Shown here: one piece after another, positions 16,467 to 23,848 of the stretch | Position numbering within the stretch: position 1 is the first letter of the stretch | Layout of the letters: every line of letters starts with the position of its first letter | Origin: Ferruginibacter yonginensis | Lineage (GTDB): Bacteria > Bacteroidota > Bacteroidia > Chitinophagales > Chitinophagaceae | Assembly (NCBI RefSeq): GCF_042651465.1 | Contig: NZ_JBHSCZ010000003.1 | Coordinates: 100,658-164,657 of the forward strand | Direction of reading: 5' to 3' | DNA: 64,000 nt | Position numbers and translations under genes: made by a program | Notes under the pieces: generated by a model | Told to the model about the DNA's origin: nothing | What the model saw: only the letters and a program-made list of their open reading frames with translations | Database searches by the model: none

Positions 16467-17042
16467 ATGTATAGGTGTTGTACTATTTTTTTGTTGATGC
16501 TGTCAAATATGGTAATGGCACAATTTACCACCAATGTTTATTGGACGGAGCAAACCGATATGAATAGTAAAGATGTTATTTATTACAGTAAAAATAAGCC
16601 GCTGCAATGGCCCGATTTTAAAGGTACGCCACCACCACCTAGCCAAGTGGCTGCTATTACCGCCTCTGGCTTTGGTTACAAGGCTGATATGAAATCAGTT
16701 AATGGTAAGGGGCAAATTAACGTAGCTGTATATTGTTATTTCAGTAAAGGTAAATCGTGGGTGCGCCCTAATAAAATGACGACTTATATTTTAACCCATG
16801 AGCAACATCATTTTGATGCTACTTATTTAGCTGCTAAAATGTTTATCGATAAAGTAAAATCACTGAACTTAGATGGTGATAATTTCAACGAAGCCTTAAA
16901 GCGTTTGTACAAACAATGTTGTGATACTATGAACAAATTGCAACAAGATTATGATGGACAAACCATGAACGGTCAAAATGAAACGCAACAACAAAAGTGG
17001 AATCGTTTTTTTGATGAACGTATTGCCCTTGTTACAAAGTAA
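16467..17042 (+). CDS. Exported DUF922-like putative zinc protease
   Basis: The 191-residue protein has a signal peptide (ending SNMVMAQ). Next comes the segment KPLQWPDFKGTPPP, and at the centre LTHEQHHFDATY, a zinc-protease-like HExxH motif followed by Asp. The WxDFKG plus HExxHFD combination is what I recall from DUF922 proteins, which are predicted secreted metallopeptidases. No experiment-based function is known to me. Its last 11 nt overlap the 3' end of the convergent Nramp gene. Confidence 0.7.
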   Translation: MYRCCTIFLLMLSNMVMAQFTTNVYWTEQTDMNSKDVIYYSKNKPLQWPDFKGTPPPPSQVAAITASGFGYKADMKSVNGKGQINVAVYCYFSKGKSWVRPNKMTTYILTHEQHHFDATYLAAKMFIDKVKSLNLDGDNFNEALKRLYKQCCDTMNKLQQDYDGQTMNGQNETQQQKWNRFFDERIALVTK

Positions 17043-18933
17043 CTACCAATACAGGTATTTTTAGTTCGTGTCGCACTGCATTTACTGTTTCGCCATATAA
17101 AATATCTTTTACACCAGAATGACCGTGGGCACCAATCACCAATAAATCAGCATCATTTAATTCAACCAAACGTACAATTTCTTTCACCCTATTTTTAAAA
17201 CCTAAGTCAGTTGTAACATTGTAACCTTGGGCTTGTAATTGTTGTTGGTAATGGGCCAATTGTGCTGCATCTTTTTTCGTTTCATGGTCATCACTATCTG
17301 TGCCATGTAAATTTGCCGAAGCACTTTCTACAACGTGAATTAAAATAATGGTAGTGCTTTTATTCGCTTGTCCTAATGCAAACGAAATAATTTTATGGTC
17401 ATCTTTTTTAAAATCAAGCGCCACTACTATTTTGTTATACACAGGTATTTGTAAAGGGGGTAATTCTACAGCAGCATCGTGTATTTCAATAGAGGTATGT
17501 TGTGTTTGTTTTATTTTTAAAAATGGGAAGATGATGATGTACAACAATATCGATCCAAAAAATAGCGCCCCCGCAATTATCAAAATTTTAGGTAGCAAAG
17601 CTGGCTCATTAAAAAATGGTAAAAACTCATCTGCCAGTAACTTAATATTTAATGAAACCAATACGGTAGCTATTAAACATGCGGCTACCTTGGTGGTATT
17701 GTTAATGGCGAACTTGCCCATTTTTTCTTTATTGCTTACAAAGTATATAAGTGGTATAATGGCGAACCCTAGTTGTAAACTCAATATAACTTGGCTCAAT
17801 AGCAATAGCCATTCTACTTTACTTTCACCATACAATAATATCACAATGAGTGCAGGGGCAATAGCTACAAGTCTGGTTATTAGTCTACGTAACCATGGGT
17901 TAATGCGTAAACTTAAATATCCTTCCATAATAATTTGACCGGCCAATGTACCTGTAACAGTACTGCTTTGTCCGGCCGCAATTAATGCAATTGCAAATAG
18001 TATAGGGGCGGTGTTTCCTAAAAAAGAAGGTAATAATTGGTGGGCTTCTTTAATGCCAGCCACATCAGCATTTCCAGAATTATAAAAAACGGTGCCAGCC
18101 AGCACTAAAATACCAGCATTTACAAAAAATGCTAAGTTTAAAGCAATGGTTGTATCAACCCTATTAAATTTCAATGCTTGTTTAATACCAGCATCGGTTC
18201 TACTAATTTTTCGTGATTGTACTAAAGCGGAGTGTAAGTAAAGGTTGTGTGGCATTACTGTTGCACCAATAATGCTAATGGCAATATATAAAGCGTATTT
18301 ATCTGGTAGCGATGGTACAAAGCCTTTCACCACTTCAGTTACATCAGGTTTGGCTAATATAATTTGTGCTAAAAATGCTAAACTGATGATGGCTACTAAA
18401 GCTATAATAAAGGCTTCCATTTTTTTAATGCCAGCTTTTTGTAAGTATAACAGTAAAAAAGTATCAAGCACTGTAATGCTTACACCCCAAATTAATGGTA
18501 GGCCAGTAAGTAGTTGAATGCCTATTGCCATACCCAATACTTCTGCTAAATCGCAGGCTGCTATGGCTATTTCAGCTAATAAGTATAAAATAAAATTGAT
18601 GTACTTTGGGTAAGTTTCTCTATTGGCTTGTGCTAAATCTCTACCTCGTACAATACCTAACCTTGCAGAAAGGCCTTGCAGCAGCAATGCCATCAGGTTG
18701 CTCATGAGCAACACCCAAATTAAGGCATAGCCATATTTGCTACCACCAGCAATATCTGTTGCCCAATTACCAGGGTCCATATAACCCACACTCACTAAAT
18801 AAGCTGGCCCTAAAAAAGAAAATAGTTTACGCCATTTTTTTTTGGGTGTAGTTGTATCAACACTATGGTGTACTTCACTTAACGATGTATCATCTAGGTG
18901 TTCTTTTTTCATATCAAACGCATCAAACTTCAT
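17032..18933 (-). CDS. mntH: Nramp-type divalent metal transporter fused to a UspA domain
   Basis: The 633-residue protein has an Nramp body (about residues 35-480) with the metal-binding DPGN motif at residues 53-56 in TM1 and the MPHNLYLHS motif in TM6. Transporters of this type import Mn2+ or Fe2+ with protons. A universal stress protein domain fills residues 496-633, including the nucleotide-binding pattern GAHGHSG followed by YGETVNAV. Plain MntH is about 410-450 residues, so the UspA part is an added cytoplasmic module that may sense ATP or stress. No MntR-like regulator is adjacent. Confidence 0.9.
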   Translation of the reverse strand: MKFDAFDMKKEHLDDTSLSEVHHSVDTTTPKKKWRKLFSFLGPAYLVSVGYMDPGNWATDIAGGSKYGYALIWVLLMSNLMALLLQGLSARLGIVRGRDLAQANRETYPKYINFILYLLAEIAIAACDLAEVLGMAIGIQLLTGLPLIWGVSITVLDTFLLLYLQKAGIKKMEAFIIALVAIISLAFLAQIILAKPDVTEVVKGFVPSLPDKYALYIAISIIGATVMPHNLYLHSALVQSRKISRTDAGIKQALKFNRVDTTIALNLAFFVNAGILVLAGTVFYNSGNADVAGIKEAHQLLPSFLGNTAPILFAIALIAAGQSSTVTGTLAGQIIMEGYLSLRINPWLRRLITRLVAIAPALIVILLYGESKVEWLLLLSQVILSLQLGFAIIPLIYFVSNKEKMGKFAINNTTKVAACLIATVLVSLNIKLLADEFLPFFNEPALLPKILIIAGALFFGSILLYIIIFPFLKIKQTQHTSIEIHDAAVELPPLQIPVYNKIVVALDFKKDDHKIISFALGQANKSTTIILIHVVESASANLHGTDSDDHETKKDAAQLAHYQQQLQAQGYNVTTDLGFKNRVKEIVRLVELNDADLLVIGAHGHSGVKDILYGETVNAVRHELKIPVLVVTL

Positions 18934-19081
18934 TAAAATGAATAATAAACTTAGCCAAACCTAATATTTTATTTTCGTTAAAACAAATATTAATTCAGGT
19001 GTAAATACTTAACCGCAATCGTTTACAGGTTTTTTGAACCCTATTTTTCAATTATATTGCAGCAAACAAAAAAATTAAAGG

Positions 19082-20737
19082 ATGAATTTTTCTAGATTTC
19101 AAGTCCCGTTTCCTATTGATGAACCTTATGCTAAAAAAGTGGCTTACTTTTCAATGGAGTTTGCAGTACATCAACCATTAAAAATTTATAGTGGTGGTTT
19201 GGGGTATTTAAGTGGTTCACATTTACGCAGCGCATATGAATTGCGTCAAAATTTAATTGGGATTGGTATTCTGTGGAAATACGGCTATTACGATCAAGCC
19301 CGTAATCCTGATCAAACATTAAATGTGCAATGGAACGAAAAAATATATAATTTTTTAGAAGATACAGGTATTAAGTTTCAAATTGAAATTCATGGGCACC
19401 CGGTATGGGTTAAAGCATTGTACTTAAACCCTGAAACGTTTAAAAGTGCACCATTGTTTTTATTGAGTACTGATTTACCTGAAAACGATTATGTATCGCA
19501 AACCATAACCCATCGTTTGTATGATGCTAATGTAGCTACCAAAGTGGCACAATTTATTTTGTTAGGGGTAGGTGGTGCAAAGTTGATTGATGAGTTAAAT
19601 TTTAACCCTGATGTTTATCATTTAAACGAAGCACATGGTTTTAGTGCAGCATTTTATCTTTATAGAAAATTTGGTTTTAATAAAGAAGAAGTAAAGCGTA
19701 GGTTGGTATTTACTACACATACACCTGAAGAGGCTGGTAACGAAAAGCATAATTTAGATTTATGTTACAAAATGGGCTATTTCTGTGGTTTGCCATTAGA
19801 AGAAGTACGCCAGTTAACAGGTACTACTGGTGATCAGTTTGACCATTCATTATCTGCCTTACGTTTTGCAAGGTTGGCCAATGGGGTAAGTCAATTACAT
19901 GGTGAAGTAAGTAGAAAAATGTGGAATAAATACGAAGGTATTTGTGAAATAAAAGCCATTACCAACGCACAAAACTGGCATTATTGGGCTGATAAGCAAT
20001 TGTACAATTTTGCTGATACCCATAACGAAGCAGGTTTTATTGATAGAAAAAATTATTTAAAGAAAAGGGCTTTTGAAATTGTAAGCGACCAAGCAGGTAA
20101 AATATTTGATCCTAATGTATTAACCATTGTGTGGGCTCGTAGGTTTGCAGGTTATAAAAGAGCTGATTTAATTACAAGAGATAAAGAACGTTTCCGTGCA
20201 TTAATGGCCAATACCAAATACCCTGTTCAAATTATTTGGGCTGGTAAACCTTACCCGGTTGATTACCCTGCTATTAATGATTTCAACTTTTTAGTAAACT
20301 TAAGTAAAGAGTTTCCGAATGTTGCTGTTTGTACAGGCTATGAGTTGGGCTTAAGCAAGCGTTTAAAGCAAGCAAGCGATATTTGGTTGAACAACCCTCG
20401 GGTGCCACGTGAAGCAAGTGGTACAAGTGGTATGACGGCCGCCATGAACGGCTCTGTAAACTTTAGTACACATGATGGTTGGATCTGCGAATTCATTAAC
20501 CATGGTAACAATGGTTTTTTAGTGCCACCTGTTGATTACGAAAATATGAGTACGCCAGAGCAAGATGCTTACGATTTAGAAAAGTTATACGACATATTAG
20601 AAAATCAAATTTTACCTTTATACTACGAAAATCCAAATGTATGGCGTCAAATCGTTATCAATGGAATGAGAGATGTACGTTGGCAGTTTGATAGCAACCG
20701 TATGGCGAAAGAGTATTATGAAATAATGTATAAGTAA
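19082..20737 (+). CDS. Alpha-glucan phosphorylase family protein (GT35), atypical active site
   Basis: The 551-residue protein matches the short alpha-glucan phosphorylase branch: YFSMEFAVHQPLKIYSGGLG at the N-terminus, NPDVYHLNEAHGFSA, FTTHTPEEAGNEKH and, near the C-terminus, REASGTSGMTAAMNG. In glycogen phosphorylases the residue after GxM in this last motif is the lysine that carries pyridoxal phosphate. Here it is Thr452. It may therefore not be a PLP-dependent phosphorylase, although the rest of the fold is intact. From memory, similar proteins with Thr occur across Bacteroidota. It stands alone, with an intrinsic terminator downstream. Confidence 0.82.
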   Translation: MNFSRFQVPFPIDEPYAKKVAYFSMEFAVHQPLKIYSGGLGYLSGSHLRSAYELRQNLIGIGILWKYGYYDQARNPDQTLNVQWNEKIYNFLEDTGIKFQIEIHGHPVWVKALYLNPETFKSAPLFLLSTDLPENDYVSQTITHRLYDANVATKVAQFILLGVGGAKLIDELNFNPDVYHLNEAHGFSAAFYLYRKFGFNKEEVKRRLVFTTHTPEEAGNEKHNLDLCYKMGYFCGLPLEEVRQLTGTTGDQFDHSLSALRFARLANGVSQLHGEVSRKMWNKYEGICEIKAITNAQNWHYWADKQLYNFADTHNEAGFIDRKNYLKKRAFEIVSDQAGKIFDPNVLTIVWARRFAGYKRADLITRDKERFRALMANTKYPVQIIWAGKPYPVDYPAINDFNFLVNLSKEFPNVAVCTGYELGLSKRLKQASDIWLNNPRVPREASGTSGMTAAMNGSVNFSTHDGWICEFINHGNNGFLVPPVDYENMSTPEQDAYDLEKLYDILENQILPLYYENPNVWRQIVINGMRDVRWQFDSNRMAKEYYEIMYK

Positions 20738-20760
20738 ATAACAAATACGCATTTTTTACA

Positions 20761-20794
20761 AATCCTTTTTGCTTCGGTAAAAAGGATTTTTTTT
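20761..20794 (+). terminator. Intrinsic terminator of the GT35 gene
   Basis: AATCCTTTTTGCTTCGGTAAAAAGGATT forms a hairpin followed by eight T residues, starting 24 bp after the stop. Confidence 0.85.
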
Positions 20795-20814
20795 ATTATA
20801 TAAAAAACGAAACC

Positions 20815-21249
20815 ATGAACATATTCGAAAAAAGTGTAGAAATACGTTGGGCTGATTTAGATCCTAACTTTCATGTATTACATTCAAAATATTACGATTT
20901 TGGGGCTTATTGTCGTACTGCTTTTTTAATTGAAAATGGTTTAACCCCGATGATGATGGCGCAACTACAAATTGGCCCAGTGCTGTTTAGGGAAGAATGT
21001 ATTTTTAAAAGAGAATTGGTTTTTGGTGATAAAGTAACCATTAATATGAAAGTTGAAAAACTTACTGCTGATTTTGGACGATGGTCGATGGTGCATGAAA
21101 TATTTAAAAATGACAGCACTTTATCAGCCATTATAAATATAGATGGTGCATGGTTGAATACAGCTATTCGAAAATTAGCTGCACCACCAACAATTGTTCA
21201 AGCAATGTTTGACAAAGCGCCTAAAACCGATACGTTTACTATTATTTAA
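20815..21249 (+). CDS. Acyl-CoA thioesterase, hotdog fold
   Basis: The 144-residue protein starts with an EIRWADLDPNFHVLHSKYYDF segment, the active-site entrance of 4-hydroxybenzoyl-CoA/FadM-type thioesterases. It has the expected length and the strand order of a single hotdog domain. The substrate is unknown. It is followed after 11 nt by an MFS transporter on the same strand, so the two are probably co-transcribed. Confidence 0.8.
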   Translation: MNIFEKSVEIRWADLDPNFHVLHSKYYDFGAYCRTAFLIENGLTPMMMAQLQIGPVLFREECIFKRELVFGDKVTINMKVEKLTADFGRWSMVHEIFKNDSTLSAIINIDGAWLNTAIRKLAAPPTIVQAMFDKAPKTDTFTII

Positions 21250-21260
21250 AGTAATTTCTT

Positions 21261-22475
21261 ATGCTGGCTCGTACCATCAACTTATATAAAAATGCTTATA
21301 GTGGGCTCACCCAAAAAATTTGGTTGCTCAGTATTGTGATGCTCATCAATAGGTGTGGTACGATGGTATTGGCTTTTATGACCTTGTATTGTAGCCATTT
21401 AGGATTTACAGTTCAGCAAGGCGGCTTAGTGGTAGCAATATACGGCGTTGGTTCTATTACAGGCGGCTTTGTGGGTGGTAAATTAAGTGATAAAATTGGA
21501 TTTTACTACATGCAAGTAGGTGCATTATTGTTGGGTGGTATAATGTTTATAGTGCTTGGACAAATGAAAACCTATACCTCCATTTGTATAGTAACTTTTT
21601 TGTTGAGTATGGTGAACGAAAGTTTTAGGCCAGCCAATGCAACAGCCATTGCTTATTATAGCAATGCCCAAAATAGAACACAATCTTTTTCATTAATACG
21701 ACTGGCTATTAATTTAGGGTGGGGTATTGGTAGTGCTTTAGGAGGTTTACTAGCATCTATTAATTATCATTTATTATTTTGGGTAGATGGATGTACCAAT
21801 ATAGTAGCAGCTGTAATTTTATTATTCATTTTACCTTTTGTGTCAAAAGCTCAACAACAGCAAACCGTAGGCGTTCATGATGAACACACAAAAGAGCAAA
21901 CATCACCTTTTAAGGATACAAAATTTTTATATTTTTTATTGTTTAAATTATTTTTCGCATCCTGCTTTTTTCAAATATTTACAACGGTACCTATTTTTTT
22001 TAAGAGTGATTTACATCTCTCCGAATTTGATATTGGTTTAATTATGTCTGCCAATGGGGTATTAATAGCGCTTTTTGAAATGGTAATTGTGTTTAAATTA
22101 AATGGTAAACGCCCTTATTTATTATTAATGAGTTATGGAGCTGTATTAATGAGCGTATCATTTTTAATGCTTAATATTCCGTTTTTAAATAGTTTTTTAG
22201 TGGCTACCATGGCAGTACTTACCATTACAGTTGCTGAAATGATTGCTATGCCCTTTATGAATAGCTTTTACATTGAAAGAAGTTCACAAAAAACAAGAGG
22301 GCAATATGCAGGCATGTACACCATGGCTTGGAGTGCAGCGCAAGTAATAGGCAGCAGCACAGGGGCTTTATTTGCCAACCATTTTGGTTTCGTTAATTTA
22401 TGGTTTGTGGTGGCGTTGTTTTGCATGTTTGCTGCGGCAGGTTATTATTGGTTATTAGGTTACAAATCTGCATAA
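21261..22475 (+). CDS. MFS transporter (drug/metabolite exporter type)
   Basis: The 404-residue protein has about 12 membrane helices and the TM2-3 motif GGKLSDKIG. The sequence around RPANATAIAYYS and the split into two halves by a hydrophilic loop (about residues 195-220) fit the MdtH/YdeE-like branch of exporters. Substrate is not predictable. It lies 11 nt after the thioesterase gene and ends in a bidirectional terminator. Confidence 0.82.
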   Translation: MLARTINLYKNAYSGLTQKIWLLSIVMLINRCGTMVLAFMTLYCSHLGFTVQQGGLVVAIYGVGSITGGFVGGKLSDKIGFYYMQVGALLLGGIMFIVLGQMKTYTSICIVTFLLSMVNESFRPANATAIAYYSNAQNRTQSFSLIRLAINLGWGIGSALGGLLASINYHLLFWVDGCTNIVAAVILLFILPFVSKAQQQQTVGVHDEHTKEQTSPFKDTKFLYFLLFKLFFASCFFQIFTTVPIFFKSDLHLSEFDIGLIMSANGVLIALFEMVIVFKLNGKRPYLLLMSYGAVLMSVSFLMLNIPFLNSFLVATMAVLTITVAEMIAMPFMNSFYIERSSQKTRGQYAGMYTMAWSAAQVIGSSTGALFANHFGFVNLWFVVALFCMFAAAGYYWLLGYKSA

Positions 22476-22508
22476 AAAAAGCCTTCAATTATTTGAAGGC
22501 TTTTTTTT
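22474..22508. terminator. Bidirectional terminator
   Basis: AAAAAAAGCCTTCAA and its complement, with A and T runs on either side, lie between the convergent MFS and DUF6263-like genes. The hairpin begins at the MFS stop codon. Confidence 0.85.
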
Positions 22509-22523
22509 AATATGATAATATTT

Positions 22524-23339
22524 TTATTCAGTAATAGTGGTATTATTAATTTTCATTGTAATAGGCACTGATTGCCCCATTACATCAATAGAACCATTTA
22601 CTTCACCTTTGCTTGTATTCTTTTTAACTATACTGTTTGTAGTATTCACTTCAATAGCTGCATCAGTAGTACCATTAATAGTAATTTCCATTTGCATGCC
22701 TTGTGTTTCTTTGCTCATAGTACCTTTTACAACTGTAGTTACATTTAACGTAGCTACATCAGCATTCAAGCTTTTATATTGAATGGTTTTAATTCTTTTC
22801 ATTCCTGCTTCGCTAGAAGAATCAACCCATGAATCACCTACTTTTTTACCAGCAGGTATTACAAAAAATGTGTTGCTTACAATTGATTCAGCAGAGTTAC
22901 CACCTGCAGAAGCCATTACTTCTTTCATAGGGTTACCATCTTCTTCATCATTTTTATTTTTACTAACAACCACACCATTATTTTTATTTAGTATCAGTTC
23001 AATGGCTTTGTTTACGTTTTTACCTAGTTCTTTTCCAATTTCAGAATCAAGATCTTCTTTTTTATCAGAGTCAAAATTCATGCTTTGCCCCATAGCATCT
23101 TGACTACTTTTAAGTTTAGTATTGGTGCAAGTGATATTGTATTTATCACCATCTACACTCACTACATTAATTACACTTGTTGCGCTAGCTTCTGATTTCA
23201 TAGAACCTGCCATACTCATATCCATATCCATGTTGTTGGTAGTAACAACCGTGATTTTTTTTCCAGCTTCTAACTTAATGTTTTGTGCTTGTGTTGTATA
23301 CACAGCAACTAAAGAAGCTATCAATAAAATTTTTTTCAT
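22524..23339 (-). CDS. Exported DUF6263-like protein
   Basis: The 271-residue protein has a signal peptide (MKKILLIASLVAVYTTQAQ) and then a beta-rich sequence, with Met-rich and Asp/Ser-rich stretches (MDMDMSMAGSM, NKNDEEDGNPM). The segment FFVIPAGKKVGDSWVDSS and the repeated 'MGQSM/MGQSV' pattern resemble, from memory, DUF6263 proteins of unknown function. It is probably periplasmic or surface associated. It lies downstream of the cold-shock gene on the same strand, but a terminator separates them. Confidence 0.6.
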   Translation of the reverse strand: MKKILLIASLVAVYTTQAQNIKLEAGKKITVVTTNNMDMDMSMAGSMKSEASATSVINVVSVDGDKYNITCTNTKLKSSQDAMGQSMNFDSDKKEDLDSEIGKELGKNVNKAIELILNKNNGVVVSKNKNDEEDGNPMKEVMASAGGNSAESIVSNTFFVIPAGKKVGDSWVDSSSEAGMKRIKTIQYKSLNADVATLNVTTVVKGTMSKETQGMQMEITINGTTDAAIEVNTTNSIVKKNTSKGEVNGSIDVMGQSVPITMKINNTTITE

Positions 23340-23383
23340 TGCAGTTTTTTTGTTTATTCAAAAGTAATGGCTTTTACGATATA

Positions 23384-23411
23384 AAAAAAGCCACCTTGAT
23401 GGGTGGCTTTT
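23384..23411 (-). terminator. Intrinsic terminator of the cold-shock gene
   Basis: On the minus strand AAAAGCCACCCATCAAGGTGGCTTTTTTT forms a hairpin plus T run, 20 bp after the cold-shock stop codon. Confidence 0.85.
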
Positions 23412-23430
23412 AAAACTGATAAAAATGATA

Positions 23431-23631
23431 TTATCCTATAACTGTTACATTAACAGCATTCATTCCTTTTTTACCATTCTGTAATTCGAACTCTACTTTA
23501 TCACCTTCCTTAATTTCGTTGTTCAAACCACTTACGTGTACGAAAGTTTCTTTGTCAGAATCGTCGTGCTTAATAAATCCGAATCCTTTTTCTGAGTTGA
23601 AAAACTTTACGGTTCCTTGATTTTTGTCCAT
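23431..23631 (-). CDS. Cold-shock domain protein (CspA family)
   Basis: The 66-residue protein is a single cold-shock domain with both nucleic-acid-binding motifs: RNP1-like KGFGFIKHDD and RNP2-like ETFVHVSGL. Such proteins melt RNA structures. ATG 23631 (MDKNQGTVKFFN) is preferred to an upstream start at 23664, because it gives the canonical length and the upstream codon overlaps the predicted promoter. The gene is single, with its own promoter and terminator. Confidence 0.95.
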   Translation of the reverse strand: MDKNQGTVKFFNSEKGFGFIKHDDSDKETFVHVSGLNNEIKEGDKVEFELQNGKKGMNAVNVTVIG

Positions 23632-23661
23632 TTTGTTTATTTGTATTGTATTATTAAAGCG

Positions 23662-23669
23662 CAAATATA
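23662..23669 (-). promoter_or_regulatory. -7 element of the cold-shock gene promoter
   Basis: TATATTTG on the minus strand matches TAnnTTTG, 30 nt upstream of the ATG. The -33 region is not clear. Confidence 0.4.
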
Positions 23670-23795
23670 GGGTATTTAAAACGAAAGGCTGTTAAAGCTT
23701 TTAATACAGCAAATTCAAATGTTGTAACGTGTTGGTTGATAGTATATTAAACCAATATAGTTTTTTATTATTAGTTGTAGTAAGTATCAATAAAT

Positions 23796-23828
23796 AAAAA
23801 CGACCTTTTTTTTAAGGTCGTTTTTTTA
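23796..23828 (-). terminator. Intrinsic terminator of gcvP
   Basis: AAAAACGACCTT, a T/A loop, and AAGGTCGTTTTTT form a hairpin with a T run on the minus strand. It lies 21 bp after the gcvP stop. Confidence 0.85.
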
Positions 23829-23848
23829 TACGTTATAAATTGTGAAAA

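Noticed and set aside
22537..23367. Three plus-strand ORFs opposite the DUF6263-like gene
   Set aside because: They are antisense shadows of a gene with a signal peptide and good composition; no family was recognised in them.
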